Assembly (NCBI RefSeq): GCF_019278525.1
Contig: NZ_CP058986.1
Coordinates: forward strand, 3,115,001 to 3,179,000
From: Polaribacter sp. HaHaR_3_91
Lineage (GTDB): Bacteria; Bacteroidota; Bacteroidia; Flavobacteriales; Flavobacteriaceae
Direction: 5' to 3'
Length of the DNA stretch: 64,000 bases
In this document: in pieces, positions 18,800 through 28,189 of the stretch
Position numbering within the stretch: position 1 is the first letter of the stretch
How the letters are laid out: each line of letters starts with the position of its first letter
Made by a program: the position numbers and the translations under genes
Notes under the pieces: generated by a model
The model's input: the letters and a program-made list of their open reading frames with translations, nothing else
What the model was told of the DNA's origin: nothing
Database searches by the model: none

Positions 18800-21700
18800 A
18801 TGCAAAAAAAACTATGGGTTAAACAACTCTTAATATTGCATGTCTTTGCAATAGCAACATCATCAATTTTCGCTCAAGACTTATTTTTCGAAAAATCAAA
18901 TGGTACTTCTAATACATTTGGTGAAATTGATGCCTACCAACAATTAACCACTACTTTAAAAGAAAACATTACCATCAATGCTACTTTTAATAAAACAGAA
19001 GGTTGGGAGCTTTTGGCTCTTGATGGCTCAAACTTTTATTATCAAATTACCGATGTAGCTTCTAGTAATTACGGACAAATAGATATTTGGAACAACACTT
19101 CTAAAACCAGAACAACTTACGGTACATTAAGTTCTATTTTTACAGACCCTAATAATTGGGTTTTAGGTGGAGCTGATAAAGGCACATTATACTTTAGTTC
19201 TTCTGCAGTTAATAGTGAAATTGTGTCTTGGGATGGTGTTACAAAAAACACCTTTGCACATTTACGAGATGTCGTGACGATCCCTAAATACTGGAAATTT
19301 GCTGGTTTTCATGATGGCGTCATGTATATTGAATGGAAATATGCCAGTAATTTTAACCCCTCAATAAAAACATGGGACGGCACAAGTTCTCGAGGTACTT
19401 ATGATAATACCAATTATTACAGCAATTATGATGATGCTTTTCTAATTGGTGTCACCGATTTTATTTCTTCTGATAATCCTGAGATATTAACTCAATTTCA
19501 CAAAGTTAAAACCCACATTTTAGGTACATCAACATTAGCCACTACAGGATTTCAATCCATAAGCAATACCATTAAAACGGATTACGCTTTATTTACAGAT
19601 AATTTTGATGTTATAAAAACAGCATTAGAAATCATTGAATTGTATGAAACTAACAAAGGAGCGCTATTTACAACAGGTACAACAACTTTAGGAGGATTCT
19701 CTAGAACAGCATCTGGTTTTGATCTAGAAAATACAATTCTCTTAATTATGCAATCTGTTTTAGATTACTCATATACAGAAGCAAATATTACAGCTTATCC
19801 AGATCTATTTAACAACAAGCTTTTTTTAACATCTTCTTTTTTCCCTGGGGCAGCAGCACAACCAACCGATGCTTCAGTAAATTACACGGTTAAAATTAAT
19901 GGAGAACATGTAAGAAAACCAGGTACACAAGCTAATTATGAAACAGAAGATGCTAGAAGACCTACAGGCTGTTATTTAGCTCCAGGAAGTATTGCTAAAA
20001 TAACTGTTCCTTCATCATTAGTTGGTACAGGTGCTTCTATACTCGTAGGAGCTCAAACTTGGGATTTATCTAATAAATCAACCATTAAAAGGATGGATCG
20101 TGTAACAAAAAAATACGAAATAAACAGCACAACAACTACAATAGCAAACCCTTTGGGAGGGGGTATATATATTAACATCCCCTATCACAGTAGTTTTGGC
20201 ATTGTTAATATAACACTAGAAAATGTAATTCGTTCTCCTTATTATGCAAATACAGTAGCTAACAAAACAAGTTTAAGCGAATGGCAAAATACAGAAAGAT
20301 TACATGCTGCTCCTTGGACCGATTTTGAAACTGATAAAATAATGATTCAAGTGCCAACATCTTGGATATATGCCTTTGATGATCCTGAAACACCTTTAAA
20401 CGATTGGGATATGTCTATGGATGCTATTTCTGAACTTTTAGGACGACCACTTATTAGATCTAAAACAGTAGTCTATGCACAAGTAGATGTTACACCAAGA
20501 GGAAGCGCAAATTACCCAGGCTACCCACAGTCTAACGTTGCCTACAATCCATACACAAATTATGAGGGAAATCATGACAATTACTTAATAAACGGACCAA
20601 GAGACGAAAGAGGTTATCTTATTAATGTATTTTTCCACGAACAAGGTCACGCAGAAAAAATATACAAATTTAGAGGAGAAATAGAATCTTTTGTAAATTT
20701 CTTATGGGTTCCTATTTATAACAAAAAATTTGGTATTGAATTAAATCAAGCTTTCGAAGATTCTTTTGCAGCTTATGGTCTATCTCATTCTATTGAAGAA
20801 GCCGCCATTAGTTGGATGATTACAGAAAACTTTAGAGTAGGAAATCAAATGAGTTCAGTAACAACTGAAAATCAACAAGAATTCTCATACCAACCAAGAG
20901 GTCATGCAAAATATGCCGATTTAGTAAGACTTTTTGATTGGGAAACGATAGAGACATTTTATGCTAATACAAGTAAAAGTCATGAAAATGGAACGATAGA
21001 CTATTCTAGCAATGTAAATAATGTACCTGCTGATGATAGATTACTAAGAATGTCTGAAGCTGCTGGTTATGACTTACGCCCTCTCATTCATTTTTGGGGA
21101 ATTCAACCAGATGACTTCAATAGTCTGGCAATTGAAATTGGAAATAGGGGTTTAAAAAAATCTACCGCAATTTATGATCAATTATCTTTTTATAAAACCA
21201 TAGTTCCTATAGATAATGAAACTTTCAGAAGCTTTGGATTAGAAGATTACTCTGAATCTAAAATTGAAAACAGTACTTATTATGATCATGTCTCACAATC
21301 ATATTCTGCTGGATTCTTTAAAAAATGGTGGGATTATTACGGACCTACACAAGGACAATCTGCTATAGATGAAATACAGAATATTATAAATTTATACTTC
21401 CCTGGAGGTAGACCTGAAGAAGACAATAGTTCTTGTCTTGAAATCACAGCAACCTCAGTAGAAGCAAGTAATTTTACTGAAAACGCACAAAACACCTTAG
21501 ATAACCTTTCTGAAACAGCATGGATATCTAAAGGAGATGGAGAATATTTATTGTATGATTTAGGAGCTATCTATGATATTTGTGATTTAGAAATAAAATT
21601 CCAGAATAAACTTACAAAATTCAATTATTTCGATGTGGAAGTTTCTAGAGACAATCAAACATATTTAGCAGTAAAACAAAATTTATCCAGTACTAAAACA

Positions 21701-22087
21701 GATGAAAATTATGATGCCTATTCTATTTCTAGAAAAGCGCGTTATATTAAAATTATTTGTGGGGGAAATGAATTTGATGACTGGAATGCAATTAGTGATG
21801 TAAAAATTTACTCTAAAGAAAACAACCTTTCTATCGATAATAATAATTTAGAGAATACAAACACAATGTCTTTATTCCCCGTTCCTACTAAAAATATTTT
21901 AAAAATTAGTGGGATACCTTTAGAAAATACTAAAGTGGAAATTTATGATATAAAAGGCGCATTAATTCAAACTGAATATATGAATCCAGACTCCTTTATC
22001 GATACATCAAAATTGATTTCAGGTATGTATTTTATTAAGGTAAAATTATCAAACACTCGTATTATAAAAAAGTTTATAGTTCAATAA
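18800..22087 (+). CDS. secreted M60-family metallopeptidase with discoidin-like and T9SS domains
   Basis: The 1095-residue protein has a signal peptide ending SIFAQ, an N-terminal beta-rich region (about 25-230) with repeated WELLALDGSNFYY-type units, and an M60 (enhancin-like) peptidase domain. The zinc motif HEQGH is at 613-617, with E627 or E629 as the probable third ligand, matching HExxHx(8-28)E. A discoidin (F5/8 type C) like region follows at about 890-1010 (AWISKGDGEYLLYDLG), and a T9SS type A sorting domain at about 1025-1095 (SLFPVPTKNILKISG). M60 enzymes cut glycoproteins including mucins. It is divergent from the ECF/FecR/SusCD locus, so it probably supplies that transporter with substrate; this is inference from position. 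Confidence 0.87.
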   Translation: MQKKLWVKQLLILHVFAIATSSIFAQDLFFEKSNGTSNTFGEIDAYQQLTTTLKENITINATFNKTEGWELLALDGSNFYYQITDVASSNYGQIDIWNNTSKTRTTYGTLSSIFTDPNNWVLGGADKGTLYFSSSAVNSEIVSWDGVTKNTFAHLRDVVTIPKYWKFAGFHDGVMYIEWKYASNFNPSIKTWDGTSSRGTYDNTNYYSNYDDAFLIGVTDFISSDNPEILTQFHKVKTHILGTSTLATTGFQSISNTIKTDYALFTDNFDVIKTALEIIELYETNKGALFTTGTTTLGGFSRTASGFDLENTILLIMQSVLDYSYTEANITAYPDLFNNKLFLTSSFFPGAAAQPTDASVNYTVKINGEHVRKPGTQANYETEDARRPTGCYLAPGSIAKITVPSSLVGTGASILVGAQTWDLSNKSTIKRMDRVTKKYEINSTTTTIANPLGGGIYINIPYHSSFGIVNITLENVIRSPYYANTVANKTSLSEWQNTERLHAAPWTDFETDKIMIQVPTSWIYAFDDPETPLNDWDMSMDAISELLGRPLIRSKTVVYAQVDVTPRGSANYPGYPQSNVAYNPYTNYEGNHDNYLINGPRDERGYLINVFFHEQGHAEKIYKFRGEIESFVNFLWVPIYNKKFGIELNQAFEDSFAAYGLSHSIEEAAISWMITENFRVGNQMSSVTTENQQEFSYQPRGHAKYADLVRLFDWETIETFYANTSKSHENGTIDYSSNVNNVPADDRLLRMSEAAGYDLRPLIHFWGIQPDDFNSLAIEIGNRGLKKSTAIYDQLSFYKTIVPIDNETFRSFGLEDYSESKIENSTYYDHVSQSYSAGFFKKWWDYYGPTQGQSAIDEIQNIINLYFPGGRPEEDNSSCLEITATSVEASNFTENAQNTLDNLSETAWISKGDGEYLLYDLGAIYDICDLEIKFQNKLTKFNYFDVEVSRDNQTYLAVKQNLSSTKTDENYDAYSISRKARYIKIICGGNEFDDWNAISDVKIYSKENNLSIDNNNLENTNTMSLFPVPTKNILKISGIPLENTKVEIYDIKGALIQTEYMNPDSFIDTSKLISGMYFIKVKLSNTRIIKKFIVQ

Positions 22088-22548
22088 CTATACAATCATC
22101 AAAAAAATGGGATCTAAAAAAACATCATGGGGATTGCTGTTATTGAGAGTGCTTCTCAAAACTTAAAAAAGATGATGCGTATAAATTGACTTTTCATTTT
22201 ATTTTAAGGCCAAATATGTACTCACAATCCAGTCCCCACTAAACATTACAACTATTTATAAAAATATTTGTAAATAAAGAATGAAGTGACTCCCCTACTG
22301 TGAGAACTTTATCTGATTTTTTAATTTATCAAGTAGCAATAATTGCTCTTCTAACAGAAGGGCATTTACTGCTTGATAACTATTTATGAATCCATATCTA
22401 AAAACAAATATTAATTAGCTGTACTTTCCTGAAATAGTCGTATTTATTTTGTTTGCAAAGCAATTCTTACTTATTTCATTCCATCAAATAAAATTACTTT
22501 TGTTTTTTCTGTTTTAAGATAAGAGCAACACTATCTAAGGTTAATTAA
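22088..22548. other. intergenic region, no gene seen
   Basis: About 460 bp between the M60 peptidase stop and the hairpin before fbp. All frames are broken by stops and I recognise no remnant with confidence. A minus-strand stretch near 22455-22540 has faint similarity to sequence near 2640-2710, too weak to call. Confidence 0.5.
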
Positions 22549-22591
22549 AAAATGGAGTTGATTAATTGCAATAATTAATTAACTCCATTTT
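22549..22591. terminator. long bidirectional terminator hairpin
   Basis: AAAATGGAGTTGATTAATT (22549-22567) pairs with the sequence at 22573-22591 in a 19-bp stem with a single G-U pair and a 5-nt loop. It lies between the convergent M60 peptidase and fbp genes, with A/T tracts on both sides, so it can end transcription from both directions. Confidence 0.8.
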
Positions 22592-22683
22592 CTTAAAATT
22601 TTAAAGCTAGTTATATTAAATTTTCGATAAAGACACCTTTTTTAAATGAATTTATAAAAACAAACGACTTCTAAACATAGAAC

Positions 22684-23688
22684 CTATTCATTCATAAACA
22701 CCTCTAACTTGTCTACCATTTTTGGACTTCCGCAGAAAAAAGGAACTCTTTCGTGAATGTCTGTTGGTTTTAATTCTAAAATTCTTGTACCATTAAAATC
22801 TATAGCTCTACCACCTGCCTGTTCCGCAATAAAAGCAATAGGATTACACTCATACAATAATCTTAATTTTCCGTCTTCATTTATAGTACTATTTGGATAC
22901 ATATAAATACCTCCTTTAATCATATTTCTATGAAAATCTGAAACCATAGAACCAATATACCTAGCAGAATATACTTTTCCATTTTCATGACTCTGGCAAA
23001 ATTTTATGTAGTTTTTTACCGCTTGCGGAAAATGGATATAACTACCTTCATTTACAGAATACACATTTCCGTCTTCAGGAAATTTCATGTTAGGATGCGA
23101 AAGATAAAAAGAACCAATTGCTGGGTTTAATGTAAAACCATCTACTCCATTACCTGTTGTTAAAACTAACATTGTAGAGGTACCATAAATAATATAACCT
23201 GCAGCAACCTGGTTAATTCCTGGTTGTAAAAAATCTTCTTTTTTAACAGCGGTTCCTATTGGTGTAATTCTTCTATAAATAGAGAAAATTGTACCTACAG
23301 ATACATTTACGTCTATATTAGATGAACCGTCTAAAGGATCCATTAAAACCACATATTTGCTATTATTTTGTGCATCTAAACCTTCTACAGGTATAAACTC
23401 ATCATCTTCTTCAGAAACAATTCCACAAACAATGTCTCTATTCTTTAAAGCTTGTATAAAAATATTATTGGCATAGACATCTAATTTTTGTTGTTGCTCT
23501 CCTTGTATATTTACGTCTCCAGAATTACCAAATAAATCAACTAAACCCGCTTGGTTTACTTTATGATTAACTGTTTTTGCAGCTAACCTTATTGCATTTA
23601 GCAGACTAGATAATTCTCCGCTTGAATACGCAAAAGAGGATTGATTTTCAACAATAAACTCTCCAAACGTTCTTTTTCTACTATCCAT
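22684..23688 (-). CDS. fbp: class 1 fructose-1,6-bisphosphatase
   Basis: The 334-residue cytoplasmic enzyme hydrolyses fructose 1,6-bisphosphate in gluconeogenesis. The class 1 signature [19 protein letters not shown] contains the metal ligands, with SEEDDEFIP before it; [15 protein letters not shown] and the metal-site segment [17 protein letters not shown] follow. Length and start ([11 protein letters not shown]) are normal. It is transcribed alone, with a consensus -7 box about 170 bp upstream and a terminator hairpin downstream. Confidence 0.96.
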   Translation of the reverse strand: MDSRKRTFGEFIVENQSSFAYSSGELSSLLNAIRLAAKTVNHKVNQAGLVDLFGNSGDVNIQGEQQQKLDVYANNIFIQALKNRDIVCGIVSEEDDEFIPVEGLDAQNNSKYVVLMDPLDGSSNIDVNVSVGTIFSIYRRITPIGTAVKKEDFLQPGINQVAAGYIIYGTSTMLVLTTGNGVDGFTLNPAIGSFYLSHPNMKFPEDGNVYSVNEGSYIHFPQAVKNYIKFCQSHENGKVYSARYIGSMVSDFHRNMIKGGIYMYPNSTINEDGKLRLLYECNPIAFIAEQAGGRAIDFNGTRILELKPTDIHERVPFFCGSPKMVDKLEVFMNE

Positions 23689-23854
23689 TTTAATTTTTAT
23701 TTAGTTAAGTTTGATTTCATTATGAATGAAGTACCAAAAGCACTTTCATTTTTTCATTCAGATATTTTAACAACGCTATTTTTTAAAAGCATTATTTTTT
23801 TTACTTCTGATGAAAGCTTTCCTATTATTATAATATCTAATAAAATTGACTTCA

Positions 23855-23862
23855 CAAAGATA
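23855..23862 (-). promoter_or_regulatory. -7 box upstream of fbp
   Basis: TATCTTTG on the minus strand is an exact match to TAnnTTTG, about 170 nt before the fbp start, which would give a 5' leader of about 160 nt. No well-spaced TTG was found. Confidence 0.45.
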
Positions 23863-23913
23863 TTTATAGCTCTAACCAAATTAAATATTCAAAATCCGTA
23901 TTTTTGTATCTAA

Positions 23914-24544
23914 TATAAACATCAACACTTAATTAAAATTACAAAAGCATCATTTTAAGAGATCCCCATCTGATTATTAAATTTTATCATGTTAAAATTA
24001 AATTATAGCACTGAAGATACTATTACTATAATTGTGTAACTTACAAAATATCATTTTACTTTTGGGATAATATTTTAACAATAAAAGTAAGAAAAGTATT
24101 AATTCATATAAATAACACTTATAAAGACAAACTAGATACTTTATATCTAATTCTACCTTTCATTTCCATTTTCACCTAGCTAAAAGAAGTAGATACTTTA
24201 AAATATTCAAAACATTTAACAGGTTATTCTTTTTTTTATCATTAATTCATTGGAATTAAGATGTTCTATTTTAGCATGTAAATCCTAAAATTATAGAAAT
24301 AGATAATAAAGACTATAAACGTTCCTTTAATATAAATACACAGGCAATTTAAAAGAAGTATAAACCTATATGCCTACAACGTTTTAAGGCTATTCTAAGT
24401 TTTCACGTAAGTAGAAAAAATAAGGTTTAGAAAATGCTATTCTAAAAATAGTTGCGGCTATTCTGATGATGATGATGGGATATTGTTCTAGCAACACAAG
24501 TTAAACCTTTCTTTGCTTATTGCTGCTCAACGATACTCAAAAAA
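23914..24544. other. intergenic region, no gene seen
   Basis: About 630 bp of AT-rich sequence between the fbp upstream region and the acetyltransferase stop. I found no open frame of note, no hairpin with a T-tract and no recognisable remnant in either direction. Confidence 0.5.
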
Positions 24545-24976
24545 CTATTCTATTGTTAGTCTATAAACATTTGTTTCTCTTTTGATAAAACCTAATTTCT
24601 GATATAATTTATTGGCAGCAATTCTTTCTGGACTCGATGTTAAATTGATACTTTTAATACCTTTATTGGCGGTAAATTCTATAGCAAATTGAGTCAGTTT
24701 CTCTCCAACTCCTTTACCTCTTGCGGCATTATCAACCACAACATCTTCTATCCAAACTTTATTACCAGTAGGTATTTTATTAAAAACAAGTGTTAGTGTC
24801 CCTATTATATTATTGTTTTCTTCTGCTATAAAAAGCATCGTATTACCAGAGCTAACAATATCTTCCAAATCTTTTTGATTAGGTAAAATACAACTAGTGC
24901 TAAGTTGTGGGATTAACTTTATAAATGCTTTTAAAATATGGTCATTTACTGTTTCTAGCTTATAAATTTTCATCAC
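24545..24976 (-). CDS. GNAT-family N-acetyltransferase
   Basis: The 143-residue protein is a single GNAT domain that transfers an acetyl group from acetyl-CoA to an amine. The conserved core is clear: IEDVVVDNAARGKGVGEKLT holds the acetyl-CoA P-loop (R/Q-x-x-G-x-G/A), preceded by the beta strand IIGTLTLVF and followed by LTSSPERIAANKLYQKLGFI. The second codon is also ATG, so the start could be one residue later. The substrate cannot be told. It stands alone between two long gaps. Confidence 0.88.
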   Translation of the reverse strand: MMKIYKLETVNDHILKAFIKLIPQLSTSCILPNQKDLEDIVSSGNTMLFIAEENNNIIGTLTLVFNKIPTGNKVWIEDVVVDNAARGKGVGEKLTQFAIEFTANKGIKSINLTSSPERIAANKLYQKLGFIKRETNVYRLTIE

Positions 24977-25204
24977 AATAAAATTTTATTTTAATTCCTT
25001 ATTTACAAAGCCTAAATTTAGATAAAAAAAATCGTTAATGTTAGCTACTAAGTTATCTATTTAGATTTTTACAAAAGACACTATTTCTAGCCCTCTTTAC
25101 TTAGCTTATAGAAATAAATTAAAGCAACAAACAGGGTAAATTACAAAAAAAAAGAGTTTCTAAAATATTAATAGGTAAGAATTTTTATCACATTGTAAAT
25201 AAAA

Positions 25205-25240
25205 AAAGGTGATACTTTCTAATTAGAAAACATCACCTTT
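25205..25240 (-). terminator. terminator after the glutamate synthase-like gene
   Basis: AAAGGTGAT (25205-25213) pairs with ATCACCTTT (25232-25240); the interior TTTCTAATTAGAAA is itself a palindrome, extending the hairpin. A T-run follows in the minus direction. Confidence 0.75.
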
Positions 25241-25259
25241 ATACTACGCTTTTGTTTAT

Positions 25260-26849
25260 CTAACTCATAACTCTTGTAAGATGAAAGAATTTTTTATAAT
25301 CTAAAGGAATCGTACTAATATCTAGCAAACATCCTTCTTTTAAATAAGGATAAATTTCTTCGTAAGTTTTTACATTATATAAACCTACTCTTTTACTAAT
25401 GTGATCTCTTGTTAACTCACTAGGATCATTTAAACCTGCAGCTGCCACCAATTCTAAAAAACTATGAATAGTAGCGTCGTGATATCTTTTTGCTCTTGGC
25501 GCTTTATCCTCTACAACCAAACCTTTAACTAAAGATTTATTTTGAGTTGCTACCCCAACAGGGCAGGTATTAGAATTACACTGTAGCGCTTGAATACAAC
25601 CAATTGCAAGCATCATTGCACGAGCACTATTACAGCCATCTGCACCTAAAGAAATTGCTCTAGCCATATGAAAACCTGAAATGATTTTCCCTGCTACAAT
25701 TACTTTAATATCTTTTCTTAATCCAAAACCAACAAGCGTATCGTGCACAAAAATTAAACCTTCACGCAATGGCATTCCCATTGAATTAGAAAATTCTACA
25801 GGCGCTGCACCAGTTCCTCCTTCTCCACCATCAACAGTAATAAAATCTGGTTGTATTCCTGTAAAAATCATCGCTTCACAAAAATCCATAAACTCTTGTT
25901 TTCTTCCTAAACATAATTTAAAACCAATTGGTTTTCCATCAGAAAGCTCTCTTAACCTTTTAATAAAATGCATAAACTCAATTGGGTTAGAAAAAGCAGA
26001 ATGAGAAGGTGGAGAATGCACCGCAATACCTGGTTTTACGTGTCTTATTTTTGCAATTTCTTCTGTATTTTTTGAAGCTGGTAAAATTCCACCATGACCA
26101 GGTTTAGCACCTTGTGATAGTTTAATTTCTATCATTTTAACCGATGGTTTAATGGCATTTTCTTTAAAAGTTGTTTCATTAAAAGTACCGTCTTCATTTC
26201 TACAACCAAAATATCCAGTACCAACTTGCCAAATTAAATCTCCTCCATGTTCTAAGTGGTATTGACTAATAGCTCCCTCACCAGTATTGTGTGCAAAATT
26301 CCCCATTTTTGCTCCTTTATTTAATGCCAAAACAGCATTTTTACTTAAAGAACCAAAACTCATGGCAGAAATATTAAGTAAACTAGAAGAATAAGGTTGT
26401 TTACAGTCTTTACCGCCAATTAATAATCTTGGAAATTCTTCAATTTCTTTTGGATTATTTTTCGCATACATAGAATGCTCTAACCACTCATAACCAGAAT
26501 GGTACAAATCCATCTGAGTTCCAAAAGGTTCAGTATCATTTTCTCCCTTTGCTCTTCTATAAACTAAAGATCTTAAAATTCGGTTTAATGGCCTCCCTTC
26601 AGTATCTGTTTCTACAAAATACTGCATAATTTCTGGTCTTACAGACTCCAAAATATATCTAAACCTACCTAATAATGGAAAATTACGTCTAATAGTATGC
26701 TTTGTTTGAAAAACATCAAAAAGTCCCAAAATAATTAGCGGTCCAATCAATAAGAAAGCCCAAACAATTGGAAACCAAAATTGAGCGATAACAATAACAG
26801 CTGCTGTTATAAGAATAGAAATGATTATAAAATATTCACGAACTTTCAT
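25260..26849 (-). CDS. FMN-binding glutamate synthase family protein
   Basis: The 529-residue protein has two N-terminal membrane segments (about residues 7-45) followed by the FMN-binding central domain of glutamate synthase large subunits. Visible motifs: ISAMSFGSLSKNAVLALNKG, GHGGILPASK, TVDGGEGGTGAAPVEF and the iron-sulfur cysteines in CIQALQCNSNTCPVGVATQ. It lacks the amidotransferase domain and so cannot use glutamine like GltB. Members of this membrane-anchored family are widespread but their substrate is not established to my knowledge. It is a single-gene transcript with its own terminator. Confidence 0.9.
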   Translation of the reverse strand: MKVREYFIIISILITAAVIVIAQFWFPIVWAFLLIGPLIILGLFDVFQTKHTIRRNFPLLGRFRYILESVRPEIMQYFVETDTEGRPLNRILRSLVYRRAKGENDTEPFGTQMDLYHSGYEWLEHSMYAKNNPKEIEEFPRLLIGGKDCKQPYSSSLLNISAMSFGSLSKNAVLALNKGAKMGNFAHNTGEGAISQYHLEHGGDLIWQVGTGYFGCRNEDGTFNETTFKENAIKPSVKMIEIKLSQGAKPGHGGILPASKNTEEIAKIRHVKPGIAVHSPPSHSAFSNPIEFMHFIKRLRELSDGKPIGFKLCLGRKQEFMDFCEAMIFTGIQPDFITVDGGEGGTGAAPVEFSNSMGMPLREGLIFVHDTLVGFGLRKDIKVIVAGKIISGFHMARAISLGADGCNSARAMMLAIGCIQALQCNSNTCPVGVATQNKSLVKGLVVEDKAPRAKRYHDATIHSFLELVAAAGLNDPSELTRDHISKRVGLYNVKTYEEIYPYLKEGCLLDISTIPLDYKKFFHLTRVMS

Positions 26850-27215
26850 AAGATAAATTTATTTTGTTGAAAAAGTTTACTTTGAGAAATAATTTTAATT
26901 GAATCTAATTTAACCACAAGATTAATTTGTAAATCTATGAATTATATTTCTCTAAAAAAAACAGTGTTAACCGAGTATAAATCTAGTTTTTATTAAACCT
27001 GAAAAATAAGTAACATCTAATGCCTAAACAAGTATTAGTTTCTATTGATTCCACCAATAAAAATAACCTTTCTTAGAATGACAAAATTTAAAAGTTTATA
27101 AATTTAGATGCCATTTATTCTAATTCAAAAAAAACTTTAACAATACTTTACATTAATTCGGTTCGCTATTACACGAACCAAAACTATATTTATATTCTAA
27201 TAAAAAGGAAAAATT
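26850..27215. promoter_or_regulatory. divergent upstream region with a short inverted repeat
   Basis: This 366-bp gap separates the glutamate synthase-like gene and the META lipoprotein. The only clear structure is GGTTCG (27160-27165) with CGAACC (27174-27179), about 37 bp before the META start; it may be an operator. Sequence reading TAAACTTT on the minus strand near 26880 is a poor -7 candidate. Confidence 0.3.
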
Positions 27216-27659
27216 ATGAAAACTAAATTAATAATAGTATTTACAATGATAGCAATGATAACTATAAGTTGTAATTCTGATAAGAAAAAAAACAAGGATT
27301 CTTTAACAAATTCTATTACAGAAAAACATTGGCAACTTAAAACTCTAGAAGGACAAGAGGTAACCAAAGCAGATAACCTAGAACGTGAAATTTTTATCAC
27401 TTTAAATACAGATACAAACAGTATTACGGGTTTTACAGGTTGTAATACAATTTCTGGAGAATTTATTTTAAAAGAAGGTAATAGAATTGAATTCAAAAAA
27501 ATGCTAACAACTTTAAAAATGTGTCCAGATGCAGCTGTTAATGAATCTGAATTATTAAAAATATTTGAAGTAGCAGACAACTACACAATTAAGGATAACA
27601 TTCTATCATTAAACGTTGGTAGAAAGGCTCCTTTGGCTGTTTTTGAAGCTATTGAATAA
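27216..27659 (+). CDS. META-domain lipoprotein (HslJ-like)
   Basis: The 147-residue protein has a lipoprotein signal (ITISCNSDKKK, cysteine near residue 19) and one META domain from about residue 38 to the end, with HWQLKTLEGQ, the signature GFTGCNTISGEF and the later conserved cysteine in LKMCPDAA. META-domain proteins such as E. coli HslJ are cell-envelope proteins linked to stress; the biochemical role is unclear. It is the only intact plus-strand gene in the area, with a decayed sulfatase right behind it. Confidence 0.88.
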   Translation: MKTKLIIVFTMIAMITISCNSDKKKNKDSLTNSITEKHWQLKTLEGQEVTKADNLEREIFITLNTDTNSITGFTGCNTISGEFILKEGNRIEFKKMLTTLKMCPDAAVNESELLKIFEVADNYTIKDNILSLNVGRKAPLAVFEAIE

Positions 27660-27682
27660 AATAAATATTCATACATTACTTT

Positions 27683-28066
27683 ATTCTGAATATTATTGAT
27701 ATTTCACCAACTTGTTTAGACCTTGCAGGTATTGATTATCCTGAATCATTCAATCAAAAAAACATAGCTCAATTTGAAAGAGCTAGTTTAGTAATTGTAT
27801 TAGAAAATAAAGACTAAAAATAAATGTGATCATTTTTTTCAACATCAACAAAGTTGCGCCATTATATCAGACCACTGGAAACTAGTTCGTGGAAAACTTT
27901 CTGATAAAGTAATTGAATTAGAACAAAAATGGAATGATTGGGCAACCGAAAACAATGTTTTCCCACTTGAAGAAAGAGAATGGACAGATAGAATAAAATA
28001 TTATAAAAATTTGAATCCTGATCAAGATGGGATTTACCAATTAGAAAAATTTAATCTTACACATAA
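27683..28066 (+). pseudogene. decayed arylsulfatase, C-terminal fragments
   Basis: Two frames read as pieces of a sulfatase C-terminus. From 27683: IIDISPTCLDLAGIDYPESF and NQKNIAQFERASL, matching the usual DIAPTLLDLAGI segment, ending in a stop at 27815-27817. From about 27840 in another frame: SCAIISDHWKLVRGKLSDKV and IELEQKWNDWATENNVFP, matching the WKLV and KWxxWA segments at the end of these enzymes, with an internal deletion between them. The catalytic N-terminal half is absent. The gene is dead, and suggests this lineage once had sulfatase capacity here. Confidence 0.75.
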
Positions 28067-28071
28067 AAAAG

Positions 28072-28102
28072 AAAGGGATTGTATTACTACAATCCCTTTT
28101 TA
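28072..28102 (+). terminator. rho-independent terminator
   Basis: AAAGGGATTGTA (28072-28083) pairs perfectly with TACAATCCCTTT (28088-28099) around TTAC, followed by further T residues. It ends the plus-strand META/sulfatase-remnant transcript, and could also serve the converging minus-strand aminotransferase. Confidence 0.85.
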
Positions 28103-28189
28103 CATTCTTAGAAATAAAGAAAACCTAACGTAAAGTAATTAATCGTATTAAGTTTTAAAGCTGAAACACCTTTCTTTAAACTAATAATT

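Noticed and set aside
18800..22087. A zincin of another family such as M12 or M43
   Set aside because: HEQGH lacks the extended HExxHxxGxxH motif of metzincins, and the downstream Glu pattern and size fit M60.
22455..22540. Similarity to 2640-2710, both reading as lysine-rich peptides on the minus strand
   Set aside because: The match is short, gapped and low in complexity; it may be a shared remnant but cannot be separated from AT bias by eye.
23641..23913. A 90-residue plus-strand open frame beside fbp
   Set aside because: It overlaps the fbp start on the other strand, is Phe/Ile-rich as expected from AT-rich DNA, and has no recognisable domain.
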